Below, piece by piece: positions 28,148 to 37,196 of a DNA stretch of 64,000 bases (position 1 is the first letter of the stretch; every line of letters starts with the position of its first letter). A program made the position numbers and the translations under genes. Below the pieces are notes generated by a model. The model was given only the letters and a program-made list of their open reading frames with translations, did no database searches and was not told the origin of the DNA. The stretch spans positions 124,001-188,000 of the forward strand of contig CAZWSX010000012.1 of the NCBI GenBank assembly GCA_964636985.1, given 5' to 3'. The stretch comes from CAZWSX01 sp964636985. GTDB taxonomy: Bacteria > Planctomycetota > Planctomycetia > Pirellulales > Pirellulaceae.

Positions 28148-28921
28148 ATGTGCTTACTGGCAATTCAGTATCGTTCTGTACCTGAAGCTCCGATTCTTGT
28201 TGCTGCGAACCGGGAGGAAGCCTACGACCGACCAACGCAAAACCCTTCTATTCAGCCTGGCAAACCACGGGTCATGAGTGGTTTGGATTTGAGAGCTGGC
28301 GGAACGTGGCTTGGCGTAAATCAGAACGGATTGTTCGTCGGTTGTTGCAATCGCTTCAAGTCCAATACCCCCCCAGCACCTAAGTCGCGGGGCGTGTTGT
28401 GCTTGGACCTCCTTCGGGCGAAAAGTGCCCGCGCCGCGGTCGACTTGGCGCTCGAGGAACTCAACGGCGGTTACTACGCCGGGGTTAACTATATCATCGC
28501 CGACAACGAAAGTGGTTGGGCGGTGCATGGTACCGACGATGTTACGGTGGTTCAGCTCGAAGAGGGTTTGAACATCATCTCCGGTGGCGACGTTAACGAC
28601 ATGCGTGATGAGCGGGTGAAGCTCGCTCGTCGGCTGTTGACGCTGCAAATGCTCGATTCGCCGGTTAAGTTCCTGGCCGTTGCAAGCCGGGCGTTCGCTC
28701 GCGGCCCGGCCGGTCCCGAGCGGCCTGGAATGGTGGTTCGCGGCAGTGAACGCGGAACCGTCAGTTCAACGTTGATCGCGCTCGGCAAAAAGCCCCGCGA
28801 TGCGATCTTCCAATACGCGTCGAGTGCCCCAGACCAAGCCCGTTACGAAGATTTCTCGCCACTGTTGCGAGACATCCTTAGCCGCGGCCTCCGTGAGTCG
28901 CGGACCAAAGCAAAGGCCTAG
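28148..28921 (+). CDS. NRDE/TANGO2 family protein
   Basis: A 257-residue protein beginning MCLLAIQYR with the conserved Cys at position 2, then AANREEAYDRPT, which is the NRDE box with the third and fourth residues read as EE. GTWLGVNQNGLFVGCCNR and YYAGVNYIIAD follow as in the family. TANGO2-like proteins have an Ntn-hydrolase-like fold. Eukaryotic members are linked to heme and lipid handling; the bacterial role is not settled. It ends 65 nt before a clear terminator. Confidence 0.85.
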   Translation: MCLLAIQYRSVPEAPILVAANREEAYDRPTQNPSIQPGKPRVMSGLDLRAGGTWLGVNQNGLFVGCCNRFKSNTPPAPKSRGVLCLDLLRAKSARAAVDLALEELNGGYYAGVNYIIADNESGWAVHGTDDVTVVQLEEGLNIISGGDVNDMRDERVKLARRLLTLQMLDSPVKFLAVASRAFARGPAGPERPGMVVRGSERGTVSSTLIALGKKPRDAIFQYASSAPDQARYEDFSPLLRDILSRGLRESRTKAKA

Positions 28922-28986
28922 AAGTATGGCGACCTAACGAGTTGGCCTTGGCTTTAGGCCATCCATCATTCGAGTTAACATAACAG

Positions 28987-29019
28987 GCTCGGTCGTCACG
29001 CAGACGGCCGAGCTTTTTT
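28987..29019 (+). terminator. Intrinsic terminator after the TANGO2-like gene
   Basis: GCTCGGTCGT (28987-28996) pairs with ACGGCCGAGC (29004-29013), one G-U wobble, 7-nt loop, followed by six T. It separates the gene from the ThuA gene at 29047. Confidence 0.88.
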
Positions 29020-29046
29020 CGTGACTTCTCTCCTTTCCGATCGATC

Positions 29047-29961
29047 ATGAACATCCAGCTTTCATCGTTCCTGCGCTTCGTCACCGTCGTTGCCTTGGCC
29101 TTGTTGTTGCCGAACTGGGGCTCGGCCGAGGATGCCAAGGTTCATCGCATCCTGCTTATCGCCGGTCGCCCGAGCCACGGTCCCGGCGACCACGAGTTCA
29201 ACGCCGGCCAACTGCTGTTGGCGAAGTGCCTGAACGGATTTGAACATCAAGGACACAAGGCCGAGGTGAAGGTTGTTCGGGGCGGCTGGCCGGAAGACGA
29301 CTCGGTTTTCGAGAATATCGACACGGTGGTTTGCTACGCCGACGGCGGCGATGGGCACCCGCTCATTCAAGGCGATCGCATCAAGAAGGTGAGTGCCCTG
29401 GCGAAACGCGGCATCGGCATCATGTGCATGCACTACGGCGTAGAGGTTCCAGCCACGCGCGGTGGCCCGGAGTTTCAGGATTGGATCGGCGGCTACTACG
29501 AATCGCTCTTCTCGTGCAATCCGATGTGGAAGCCCGACTTCACGGAGTTCCCCAAGCACGCCATCACCAGTGGCGTGAAGCCTTTCTCCGTGACAGACGA
29601 GTGGTACTTCAACATGCGCTTCCGTCCGGAGATGAAAGGGGTGACCTCGATCCTGGTTGCCAAGCCAAGCGACGCAGTCCGCGAAGGTCCATACGTTTAC
29701 CCGGCCGGCCCGTACCCGCACATTCTCAAGGCCAAGGGGCAACCTGAAACCATGATGTGGTGCGTGGAACGCGAGGACGGGGGGCGCGGCGTGGGCTTCA
29801 CTGGCGGACACCGCCACGCGAACTGGGTCGACGACAACTATCGCAAAGTCGTTCTGAATGCGATCGCCTGGTCGGCCAAAATGCCGATCCCAGAAGACGG
29901 CGTCCCATCGAAGATCAACGACGAAGATCTGAAAGCGAATTTGGATCCCAAGGGGAAATAG
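29047..29961 (+). CDS. Secreted ThuA-domain protein
   Basis: A 304-residue protein with an N-terminal signal peptide (hydrophobic VTVVALALLLPNWGSAED). The ThuA fold follows: HRILLIAGRPSHGPGDHEFN at the start, then GIGIMCMHYGVEVP in the middle and GFTGGHRHANW towards the end. ThuA belongs to the glutamine-amidotransferase-like superfamily and is associated with trehalose and other disaccharide use through 3-keto intermediates. In planctomycetes many are secreted and uncharacterised. It is 29 nt upstream of a VOC gene, with which it may be co-transcribed. Confidence 0.87.
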   Translation: MNIQLSSFLRFVTVVALALLLPNWGSAEDAKVHRILLIAGRPSHGPGDHEFNAGQLLLAKCLNGFEHQGHKAEVKVVRGGWPEDDSVFENIDTVVCYADGGDGHPLIQGDRIKKVSALAKRGIGIMCMHYGVEVPATRGGPEFQDWIGGYYESLFSCNPMWKPDFTEFPKHAITSGVKPFSVTDEWYFNMRFRPEMKGVTSILVAKPSDAVREGPYVYPAGPYPHILKAKGQPETMMWCVEREDGGRGVGFTGGHRHANWVDDNYRKVVLNAIAWSAKMPIPEDGVPSKINDEDLKANLDPKGK

Positions 29962-29990
29962 ATCTCGAATCCTTACTCAAAGAGCAAGAC

Positions 29991-30452
29991 ATGCCTAAGA
30001 CGCCACCGCCCGGTTTCACGACGGTAACTCCCTACTTGTACATCCAGGGAGTTGCCGCGGCGATCGAGTTCTACAAGAAGGCTTTCGGCGCGGAAGAGCG
30101 CTTTCGCATGCCGAGACCTGATGGGCGTATCGGCCATGCCGAAATCAAGATCGGCGACTCCGTCATCATGATGGCCGATGAGCATGCCGAAATTGATGCG
30201 CTAGGTCCCAAGTCGCGCGGCGGTCCGACGTCGTCCATCTTGCTTTACGTGGAAGATGTCGACAAACGCTTCGAGCAAGCCGTCGCAGCGGGAGCGACTG
30301 TGGTGCGCCCTGTGGCGAATCAGTTCTACGGCGATCGATCGGGCACGGTGACCGATCCGTTCGGACATTGTTGGCACATTGCCACAGTGGTCGAGGACAT
30401 TTCGCCGGAAGAAATGCAAAAGCGATTGGCGGCGATGGGGGAACAGAAGTAG
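29991..30452 (+). CDS. VOC (glyoxalase/PhnB-like) protein
   Basis: A 153-residue cytoplasmic protein of the vicinal oxygen chelate superfamily. Typical features are TPYLYIQGVAAAIEFYKKAF at the start, FRMPRPDGRIGHAEIKIGDS in the middle, and VTDPFGHCWHIAT near the end, which are the family's beta-alpha-beta modules. ATG 29991 is chosen because the homology starts there; the frame is open upstream but runs through the end of the ThuA gene. The substrate is unknown. It converges on the DUF1080 gene. Confidence 0.85.
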   Translation: MPKTPPPGFTTVTPYLYIQGVAAAIEFYKKAFGAEERFRMPRPDGRIGHAEIKIGDSVIMMADEHAEIDALGPKSRGGPTSSILLYVEDVDKRFEQAVAAGATVVRPVANQFYGDRSGTVTDPFGHCWHIATVVEDISPEEMQKRLAAMGEQK

Positions 30453-30552
30453 TTCCCCGGTGATGGCACTTAGTTTGGCGAAGAGAACATAAAACGGCCA
30501 AGGGCACTGCCGCTGATGATAGGTTCTGCAGCAGCCACCTCTTAGTTGACTA

Positions 30553-31515
30553 TTACTCGATAGCCGGCGTGATGGTGACCTTGCGGTACTCGACCACACC
30601 ATGGTCGCCTTGCAATAGAATCGGCCCCTTTTCCCCTTCGCGGCTATCAAGAGCGCCGCCGGTAATTCCGCGAATCGTTTGCCGGTCGATGATGTGTTCG
30701 CCGTTGAGCGTGACATCGACTTCGCGGCCTAGGAGGGTGATCTCGACCTTTTGCCACTCGCCCGCGGGCTTACTGGCGTTTCGGGACGGCGTGAGGAATC
30801 CATAGACGCCGCCGATGCGGTGGCTATTGGCCTCGCCGCCGAAGTTATCTTCCAACTGCAACTCGTATCGCCCGCGAAGATAGATACCACTGTTGCTTTT
30901 GGCCGGATAGCGGAACTCGACGGCGAGCTTGAAATCGCCGAACTTCTTTTCCGTCATCAAGTCTTGGCCCGGCTTCTCGTTGAACATCGCGCCATCTTTA
31001 ACTTTCCAACCATGCTTTCCGTCGGCGCTGCGAGCTTTCCAACCTGACAGGTCGCGGCCATTGAACAGTTCGATTGGCTCGCCCCATTGCGGCGGCTTGG
31101 CGCGCTTGAGATCGGGAGCGCGAACGGCCGTCCACGGAATCGCTCGGCCCTTGTCATCGGTCACGGTACCGCTCATGTGATCGCCGTCGAGCTTGCCCTC
31201 GACGACCACGTCTTCGGTGCGATCTTCCCATTGGGGGGGAACGACAAACCGCATCGTGTTGCCGGTGACCTTCACATGCGAAACAGGGCGAGCACTGCCG
31301 AATTGACCCACGTACGAACCAACCAGCGTGCGATGGCCCGAGAGCTCGACTTCGATCCACGAGGGATACTCGCCGTCGACCCCCTTCACGGTGAGATCCC
31401 AACGGCCGATGAACGGCGATTGAGCTTGAGCGGCCGGCAAGAACAGCCCGCCCGCCAGCGAAACGATCAAGGCACAGGCTGTCACGGCGCAGCGCAACAA
31501 CGAAGTATTCAACAT
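30553..31515 (-). CDS. Secreted DUF1080 (3-keto-disaccharide hydrolase-like) protein
   Basis: A 320-residue protein with a signal peptide (ALIVSLAGGLFLPAAQAQ). An N-terminal beta domain of about 100 residues is followed by DUF1080 from near residue 140: IELFNGRDLSGWK, FGDFKLAVEFRYPAKSNSGIYLRG, WQKVEITLLGREVDVTLNGE. DUF1080 is a concanavalin-like fold, and some members hydrolyse 3-keto-glycosides. It lies 65 nt downstream of the cytochrome-type gene on the same strand, so joint expression is plausible. Confidence 0.87.
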   Translation of the reverse strand: MLNTSLLRCAVTACALIVSLAGGLFLPAAQAQSPFIGRWDLTVKGVDGEYPSWIEVELSGHRTLVGSYVGQFGSARPVSHVKVTGNTMRFVVPPQWEDRTEDVVVEGKLDGDHMSGTVTDDKGRAIPWTAVRAPDLKRAKPPQWGEPIELFNGRDLSGWKARSADGKHGWKVKDGAMFNEKPGQDLMTEKKFGDFKLAVEFRYPAKSNSGIYLRGRYELQLEDNFGGEANSHRIGGVYGFLTPSRNASKPAGEWQKVEITLLGREVDVTLNGEHIIDRQTIRGITGGALDSREGEKGPILLQGDHGVVEYRKVTITPAIE

Positions 31516-31580
31516 GAGGATGCTTTCGAGAAATAGTTTGCCGAGGAGATGTTCTCGCCGCGATCTTACAGACCTTTTGT

Positions 31581-34500
31581 TTACTTTCCAACGACGGCCT
31601 GGACTTGGGCAGGCGAGCCGGGAACATCGACCAGTTCAACTCGCAGCGGTTCTTCTCGCTTGGCTTGGTTGACGGAAAACGTAATCGTATGTCGGCCCGT
31701 TGGGAGCTTAAGGGTGTTCTCCTTGGTCATCGGAGTCGGTTTGCCATCGACCCACGCCGAAATGTGTACTTCGTCGTTGAGTATCAAGCCGATGTCCCCT
31801 TCGGTGCTAACGTCGACTTGGAAACGGACGAAGGCGGTGGGATCGTTCCCTTGGCGAATGACAAACGGAGGCAGATCCTTCACAGGCAACACGCCGCCGA
31901 CCGTGCTGTAGGCTCCATCCCAAGTGAAGGCCGGATTATCCGTCGCCGCGATGTCGTAGCTGTTGCGATTGAGCAGCCGATTGGTTTCAGGCGTCCAGAC
32001 GAGCGTTTGGAATCGCCGGACCACGCGAGATTTGCCAACAGCAAAGTCGCCAACTTTTCCGAGTTCCGATAGGAAGCGGATCAGGTCGACCACTTCCTCT
32101 CGCGTCAACTCGTCGAGCAGCCCTTCGGGCATCAGCGATCGCCCGTCGAGGCGCTCTTCGATGGTGTTCTTGGCGATCGTGATGGTCTCGTCGTTGGCCG
32201 TTCGCAGGATCACGTCGTTGTCCGTTTCGCGAATGACGATCCCGGTGTAGACCTGACCTTCGTCGGTGGCGATTTGCTTCGTGTGAAAACCTTCTTTCAC
32301 CTTCGCGGCTGGCGCGAGCATCGATTCGACCAGGTAATCGGGCTGGGCACTGGCGCCGATGCTCTCGAGTCCCGGGCCGACCACTCCACCCGCTCCGCCA
32401 ATGGCGTGGCACTTTTGGCATTGCAACGTTTTGTTGCGATAGACTTGCTCGCCGCGTGCTGCATTGCCTGTGGTTTTTACTTCGTCCACCAATTGGTTGA
32501 CTAGTTCTGGCGAGAACTTCCAGCCGGCATCTTGCAGTCCGCCCGCGTTACGCAACGCTATGATGAGAGCCTCGTCGGGCTGTGCTGCCGCGCGAGCTGT
32601 GCGGACCAAGACTCTCGCGATGTCGGGCGAGAGTTTGGTTTTGCCGATCGCTTGGACGAGCGTTGCGGCGCCTGTCTTTTGCAAAAGGATTGGTGCAACG
32701 AACGCGGCCGAATCGAGTTTCGTCCCATCGTCCGCCGGACGAGAAAGTGCGCCGATGGCTGCAACAGCAGCCAAGTCGGTTTTAAGGGGAGCGAGTGCAG
32801 CAACCGCCCTGACGCGAACGCCGTCGTGTTGAGCGCCGGTCGCGACCGCGTTGAGGGCATCGACTGATGGCCCATCACCCAAGGCGGCCAAGGCGTCGAT
32901 CGCGCCGAGCCGCTCGGCAGCATCGCCGCGCGATTCGTCCGCGGCGAGTTCGGCGATTCGCTTGCGTGCGGCATCGAACTTCCAGACACCCGCTGCGCGA
33001 AGTGCTGCCGCCAATAACGAGGGTTCGCTGGTCTCCAGCAGCTTGTTGAGCGAAACCAGGTCGCCAGCGGGCTTGGTGCGCCGCAGGTGGCTGGCTTCGA
33101 TCATCGCGGTTAGCACGCTGGCCTTTCCGGCAGGAGAAAGGGCTTCTGAAGTCCCCAGCATTTCGAGCAGCGATGCGTGTTCATCGGCCCCGCCTAAGTT
33201 GGCGACCAGAGACAAAACTCCGGGCGCACGATCTGCCGGAATACGGCCGGCTTTCACTAGGTCGAGTAGCGGCGCTGCCACGGCTGGCGAATCAACGGCC
33301 TTCAAGGCGAATGTCAGGTGATCGACGTTGCCGTTGAAATCAAATCGCCCTTCGCGAACGGCCGGCGTCCACACTGGCGCGAGATCTCGCAACGTTTTCC
33401 AAATGGCAAAGTCGAGCCAACGATCGACTGGTTGTTCCAGCGCCTTGGCCGTCCATTGCACGGCGTCGAGCGAAGGAAAGTCGGCCAGGGCTCGCACGCC
33501 TTCAAGCCGCACACGCGGGTGATCGTCGGCCACGGCGCGCGAGAAATACTCCATCGGGTTGGCGATCGACTGACGCCACTGCGAGGCTATGCGCACGGCA
33601 GCGGCGCGGACCCGTGGGTCGGGCGAGCGCGAGACCTCTTGCAGCAAGTCTTCGCGCGGGACGTTTAAGGCCTGATAGGCCCACAAGGCTTCCAGCCGAT
33701 AATGTTCGTAATCGGGGGCCGCGCGGTCGAGGAACGAAACGAATCGATCGAGCAATCGCAAAACGTCATCGGTGGGGCCGCGCTCCTTGAGCATTAGCTT
33801 GGCGTTGGTGCGGACCCACTCTTCGTTCGCCATCAGGGACGAAATAAGTTGCGGAATACTGGCCTCGCGTGGGATCGTCCCTTTGACTGTGGGGCGACCC
33901 TTGGCCGTCACGCGCCAGATGCGGCCGTGGGTGTGGTCGCGGCGATCGTCGCGGAAATCGACTTCGCCGTGCTGGATGATCGGGTTGTACCAGTCGGCGA
34001 TGTAAATGGCTCCATCGGGCCCCATCTTCACATCGATCGGGCGAAACGCCACGTGCGTGCTTTTGATCAATTCCGTCTCTTGCCGCGAAGAGAATCCGCT
34101 GCCATCTTCGGTGACCACAAAGCGGCACACGCGATGAGCGCGGAAGTCGTTGGTGATCATGTTTCCTTGCCACTCGGGCGGCATGTGGCGCCCGCTGACG
34201 ATCTCAAGTCCGCAGTGCTTGGGGCTGCCGGGATTGAGTCCCGCAACAGTTCGCGTGGCACCCACGGCGGTGAAGAACACTGAGCCTGGGAAGATGAAGT
34301 TGATCCCTTCGCCGCCGGCGCCGTCGGTGGCGAACGATTGCCCGTAGCGGTCGAAGTGATGTCCCCAGCTGTTGACCAAGCCGTAGGCGAGTACACCGAG
34401 ATCGAGCGTCTCGGGACGAAAACGCCAAATACCGCCGCCGTTGAGGCGCTTCACACCTTGAGGCGTTTCGATATGGCTGTGGATATAAATCGATTGGTTC

Positions 34501-35072
34501 ATGTAGAGCTGGCCGTCGGGACCCCAGCGCAGCGTATGCAGCAAGTGGTGTGTGTCTTCGGTACCAAAGCCCGAGAGGACCACCTGTCGGCGGTCGGCTT
34601 TTCCATCTCCGTCGGTGTCGCGATAGTGGATGAGATCCGTGCTGTTGGCGACGTAGACACCGCCGTCGCCTGGGGCCACGCCTGTCGGAATGAACAGGCC
34701 ATCGGCAAAGACGTCGGTCTTGTCGGCGATGCCGTCGTTGTCGGTATCTTCCAGCACGAGGATCTTGTCGGTCGCTTTTTGGCCCGGCTTGATTTGCGGA
34801 TAGACTTCGCTTGAGGCAATCCACAATCGCCCTTGCGGATCGAAGTTCATCTGAATTGGCTTGGCAAGCAGCGGATCGGCGGCGTAAAGGTTGACTTCGA
34901 ATCCGTCCGCCACGACGAACGTCGAACGTTCGATCTCGGGATCAGGCGGTGGAATGTCCTTGAGTTCTCGCTGCGCATAGGCCGACGTTGCCAGGAGGCT
35001 GAGCGTGAGCACGGAGGCGCAGAGGATGCGAGTCATATTTCTATTTCGCCGCAACAGATTCGAGGCAGTCAT
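31581..35072 (-). CDS. PVC-type membrane-bound dehydrogenase with HEAT repeats and cytochrome c domain
   Basis: A 1163-residue exported protein. ATG 35072 is used; ATG 35036 would leave a tidier signal peptide (ILCASVLTLSLLATSAYA). The first 370 residues are a beta-propeller typical of this planctomycete/verrucomicrobia family, with two calcium-loop-like motifs, DTDNDGIADKTD and DTDGDGKADRRQ. A long HEAT-repeat region follows to about residue 850. Residues 885-889 are the heme motif CQKCH within a small cytochrome c domain. The last 150 residues form a beta-rich domain. It is likely a periplasmic sugar-oxidising electron-transfer enzyme. The substrate is not known; it overlaps in context with DUF1080 and ThuA proteins. 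Confidence 0.9.
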   Translation of the reverse strand: MTASNLLRRNRNMTRILCASVLTLSLLATSAYAQRELKDIPPPDPEIERSTFVVADGFEVNLYAADPLLAKPIQMNFDPQGRLWIASSEVYPQIKPGQKATDKILVLEDTDNDGIADKTDVFADGLFIPTGVAPGDGGVYVANSTDLIHYRDTDGDGKADRRQVVLSGFGTEDTHHLLHTLRWGPDGQLYMNQSIYIHSHIETPQGVKRLNGGGIWRFRPETLDLGVLAYGLVNSWGHHFDRYGQSFATDGAGGEGINFIFPGSVFFTAVGATRTVAGLNPGSPKHCGLEIVSGRHMPPEWQGNMITNDFRAHRVCRFVVTEDGSGFSSRQETELIKSTHVAFRPIDVKMGPDGAIYIADWYNPIIQHGEVDFRDDRRDHTHGRIWRVTAKGRPTVKGTIPREASIPQLISSLMANEEWVRTNAKLMLKERGPTDDVLRLLDRFVSFLDRAAPDYEHYRLEALWAYQALNVPREDLLQEVSRSPDPRVRAAAVRIASQWRQSIANPMEYFSRAVADDHPRVRLEGVRALADFPSLDAVQWTAKALEQPVDRWLDFAIWKTLRDLAPVWTPAVREGRFDFNGNVDHLTFALKAVDSPAVAAPLLDLVKAGRIPADRAPGVLSLVANLGGADEHASLLEMLGTSEALSPAGKASVLTAMIEASHLRRTKPAGDLVSLNKLLETSEPSLLAAALRAAGVWKFDAARKRIAELAADESRGDAAERLGAIDALAALGDGPSVDALNAVATGAQHDGVRVRAVAALAPLKTDLAAVAAIGALSRPADDGTKLDSAAFVAPILLQKTGAATLVQAIGKTKLSPDIARVLVRTARAAAQPDEALIIALRNAGGLQDAGWKFSPELVNQLVDEVKTTGNAARGEQVYRNKTLQCQKCHAIGGAGGVVGPGLESIGASAQPDYLVESMLAPAAKVKEGFHTKQIATDEGQVYTGIVIRETDNDVILRTANDETITIAKNTIEERLDGRSLMPEGLLDELTREEVVDLIRFLSELGKVGDFAVGKSRVVRRFQTLVWTPETNRLLNRNSYDIAATDNPAFTWDGAYSTVGGVLPVKDLPPFVIRQGNDPTAFVRFQVDVSTEGDIGLILNDEVHISAWVDGKPTPMTKENTLKLPTGRHTITFSVNQAKREEPLRVELVDVPGSPAQVQAVVGK

Positions 35073-35089
35073 TGTCAACTCTCTAGGTC

Positions 35090-36874
35090 TTACTTCTCGT
35101 CGCGATCATTCTCGATGCGGCGCAGTTCCCACTTTTGGGAAGCGGCTTTTCGCAGGGCGGCGATTTGTTTTTCGTACTCGGTAACCAGCGGATCAAACTG
35201 GGGGATCTCAACGGCGTTGTTTCCCTGCTCGTGTTTGCGGAACAGGAAGAGATACGTCTCGTTCTGCGGCCGGTAGCGATTGAAGAAAGCGAAGTTCTTT
35301 TCGATGAGCAGGTTGCGCAATTGCTCGCTTTGGTCGGCATCAGGACTGCGAGGGAGCGTGACGCCGGCTGCCCACTTGTCGTGCGTGGTGCCGTCGATTT
35401 CTTTTCCGTCCGCGAGCAGACGGTACGTACCCGGTGGCAATCCACGGACCTTGACCTGGAAGCCGGCGCTCGCGGTATCGACCTTCCCTTGCCAGCGCGG
35501 CGGCGCCGATCGCGGTGCGCTGCGAGACGATTCGCCCGCCGTTTGCCATTCGAGAGGAACGGCCGGCAACGGCAAAACGCGGCGCTGGGCGGAGAACGTG
35601 AGCCCAGTGGCCGTGGTCTTCAGATCGCTGATCTCGACACCTCTAGCGTGCAGGATATTGGACGAGAGATCGATCTCGAGTTCGCCTGCGGCTTCGGTGG
35701 CTCCGAGTCGTTCGGCGAACTTTCCTGCGAGTCGCCAGTAACCAAACGCCGAGAGGTGGATGCCGTTTTCGGTGAGTTGTTCGTTCTCGGCATCGGCCGA
35801 CATGTCGAAAAACCAGTGCCCGCGCGCTTGCGCCGCGTCTGCGATAGCCGCCGAGTAAATCGCCAGGTTAGCGTTGTAGTCCTCGGGGACCTTCAGCCCC
35901 TGGCGAGATTCGTGACGGCGCGGTCCCAGTAAAACGATTCTCGCCCCAGTCGCTTCGAGTGCATCGAGCAAAACGCCAAGACCGGCTTGGAACTCGCTCA
36001 AGCCAGTGCTTCCGGCGTAGGCTTCGTTTTCACCATAGTGAACGACGATGACCGTTGGTTCGCACAACTGCACGTCGCTGATGAGGCGTTTGAAGCCGTC
36101 CGCTCGCTGGCCGAAGACTGCTCGCGCGTCGCCCCAGACATTGTCGCCGCTCCAGCCGAGATTGCGGACTGCAATGTTCTTGCTCTGCGCGCCGGCAATA
36201 ACGGCGTGCTCCAGGAAGCCGTAAAACTGCTCGCGTTCGAAGAACGTTCCACCCAACAGAACGATGCGATCGTTGTCGCGGAGTTCGAAGACGCCTGTCT
36301 CGGTCGACCGAGGCTTGGCGGTGGCCAGGGGCTGCTCGTCGATAACTGCCCCGGGCGGACCCCACGGTCCAGCTTTGCCGTATTCCCCTAAAGCGATCGC
36401 GGGCTTCCAGGCACTTTCGTCGAATTCCATCCGATGCCACGGCCCAGCGGCTTGTGCAGCGGTCTTCCACCCTGTGTCGGTGGCTACTTCGAGGCTCGGT
36501 TTGTCCTTTTGTTCGATGGTGAGTCGAACCATCAAACCGGCCGGATTATCGGCTCCGTCGTTGGTTGCTCGAATAGCGAGCAAGTTTCGGCCCGGCGTCA
36601 GGAGTGGCGAGATGACGAATCGCTGCCGCGGATTCCAGCCACCTCCTTTGCCAACGCGCCGGCCGTTGACGAAGAGTTCAAAGTAGTTGTCGGCGGCGAT
36701 TTCGAGCGTTCCCGTAGTGGGGGCTTCGAGATCGAAGGTCTTGCGAAAAAGGACGTCGCCTGCCGGAGCTTTGTTGACGGCCTGGGCATCGTTCCAGATC
36801 CACTGCGGTTCTGTGGCCAGGAGTTGACTCGCACCCAACGAAATAACGATGAATAGACTGACGGTGCGAATCAT
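35090..36874 (-). CDS. SGNH/GDSL-hydrolase-like protein with altered active-site motifs
   Basis: A 594-residue protein with a signal peptide (VSLFIVISLGASQLLA). A sugar-binding-like jelly-roll domain (residues 20-150) is followed from about 200 by an SGNH domain: IVLLGGTFFEREQFYG in place of the GDS block, LGWSGDNVW for the Gly block, VVHYGENEA for the Asn block, and NGIHLSAFGYW for the His block. The first block has no Ser (GGT for GDS) and the residue before the catalytic His is Asn-Gly-Ile rather than Asp. A further 200 residues complete the protein. It is 17 nt upstream of the cytochrome gene on the same strand. Whether it is an active esterase is doubtful. Confidence 0.8.
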   Translation of the reverse strand: MIRTVSLFIVISLGASQLLATEPQWIWNDAQAVNKAPAGDVLFRKTFDLEAPTTGTLEIAADNYFELFVNGRRVGKGGGWNPRQRFVISPLLTPGRNLLAIRATNDGADNPAGLMVRLTIEQKDKPSLEVATDTGWKTAAQAAGPWHRMEFDESAWKPAIALGEYGKAGPWGPPGAVIDEQPLATAKPRSTETGVFELRDNDRIVLLGGTFFEREQFYGFLEHAVIAGAQSKNIAVRNLGWSGDNVWGDARAVFGQRADGFKRLISDVQLCEPTVIVVHYGENEAYAGSTGLSEFQAGLGVLLDALEATGARIVLLGPRRHESRQGLKVPEDYNANLAIYSAAIADAAQARGHWFFDMSADAENEQLTENGIHLSAFGYWRLAGKFAERLGATEAAGELEIDLSSNILHARGVEISDLKTTATGLTFSAQRRVLPLPAVPLEWQTAGESSRSAPRSAPPRWQGKVDTASAGFQVKVRGLPPGTYRLLADGKEIDGTTHDKWAAGVTLPRSPDADQSEQLRNLLIEKNFAFFNRYRPQNETYLFLFRKHEQGNNAVEIPQFDPLVTEYEKQIAALRKAASQKWELRRIENDRDEK

Positions 36875-37196
36875 GCCGGAACGACCCAAATTGGGAGGTG
36901 GTGGATGGAGAGGGCCCGTGGAACGTGCCTCAAGGCCGGCGCGGAGAGGTGGGAAGGTGCTGTCAAGGGAATCGAGGGGAGGGGGGGACGCTTCGATGGT
37001 TGCCCGTGACTTGCGTGAAATGGGGCGTCGCCTCGGAAAAACGGCCTCTTCGTGTCCAGGGTAGCCGCCTAGAACCTGTACGCAAGCCCCGACGTAGGAC
37101 GCCGAAGCAGTCAGATGGTGAACCCGTTGGGGCGCGGCAGGGTCTTGTGGAGCGTGATTGAACCACGGGGGCGGGTCTGGTAACCTCGAAACCTAT
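36875..37196. other. G-rich divergent intergenic region
   Basis: 322 nt between the SGNH gene (minus) and the sigma factor gene (plus). No promoter is clear. At 36968-36987 the plus strand has GGG-N6-GGGG-A-GGGGGGG, which could fold as a G-quadruplex. No gene is supported. Confidence 0.4.

Noticed and set aside
29757..29990. N-terminal extension of the VOC gene
   Set aside because: It overlaps the end of the ThuA gene in another frame and has no family match.
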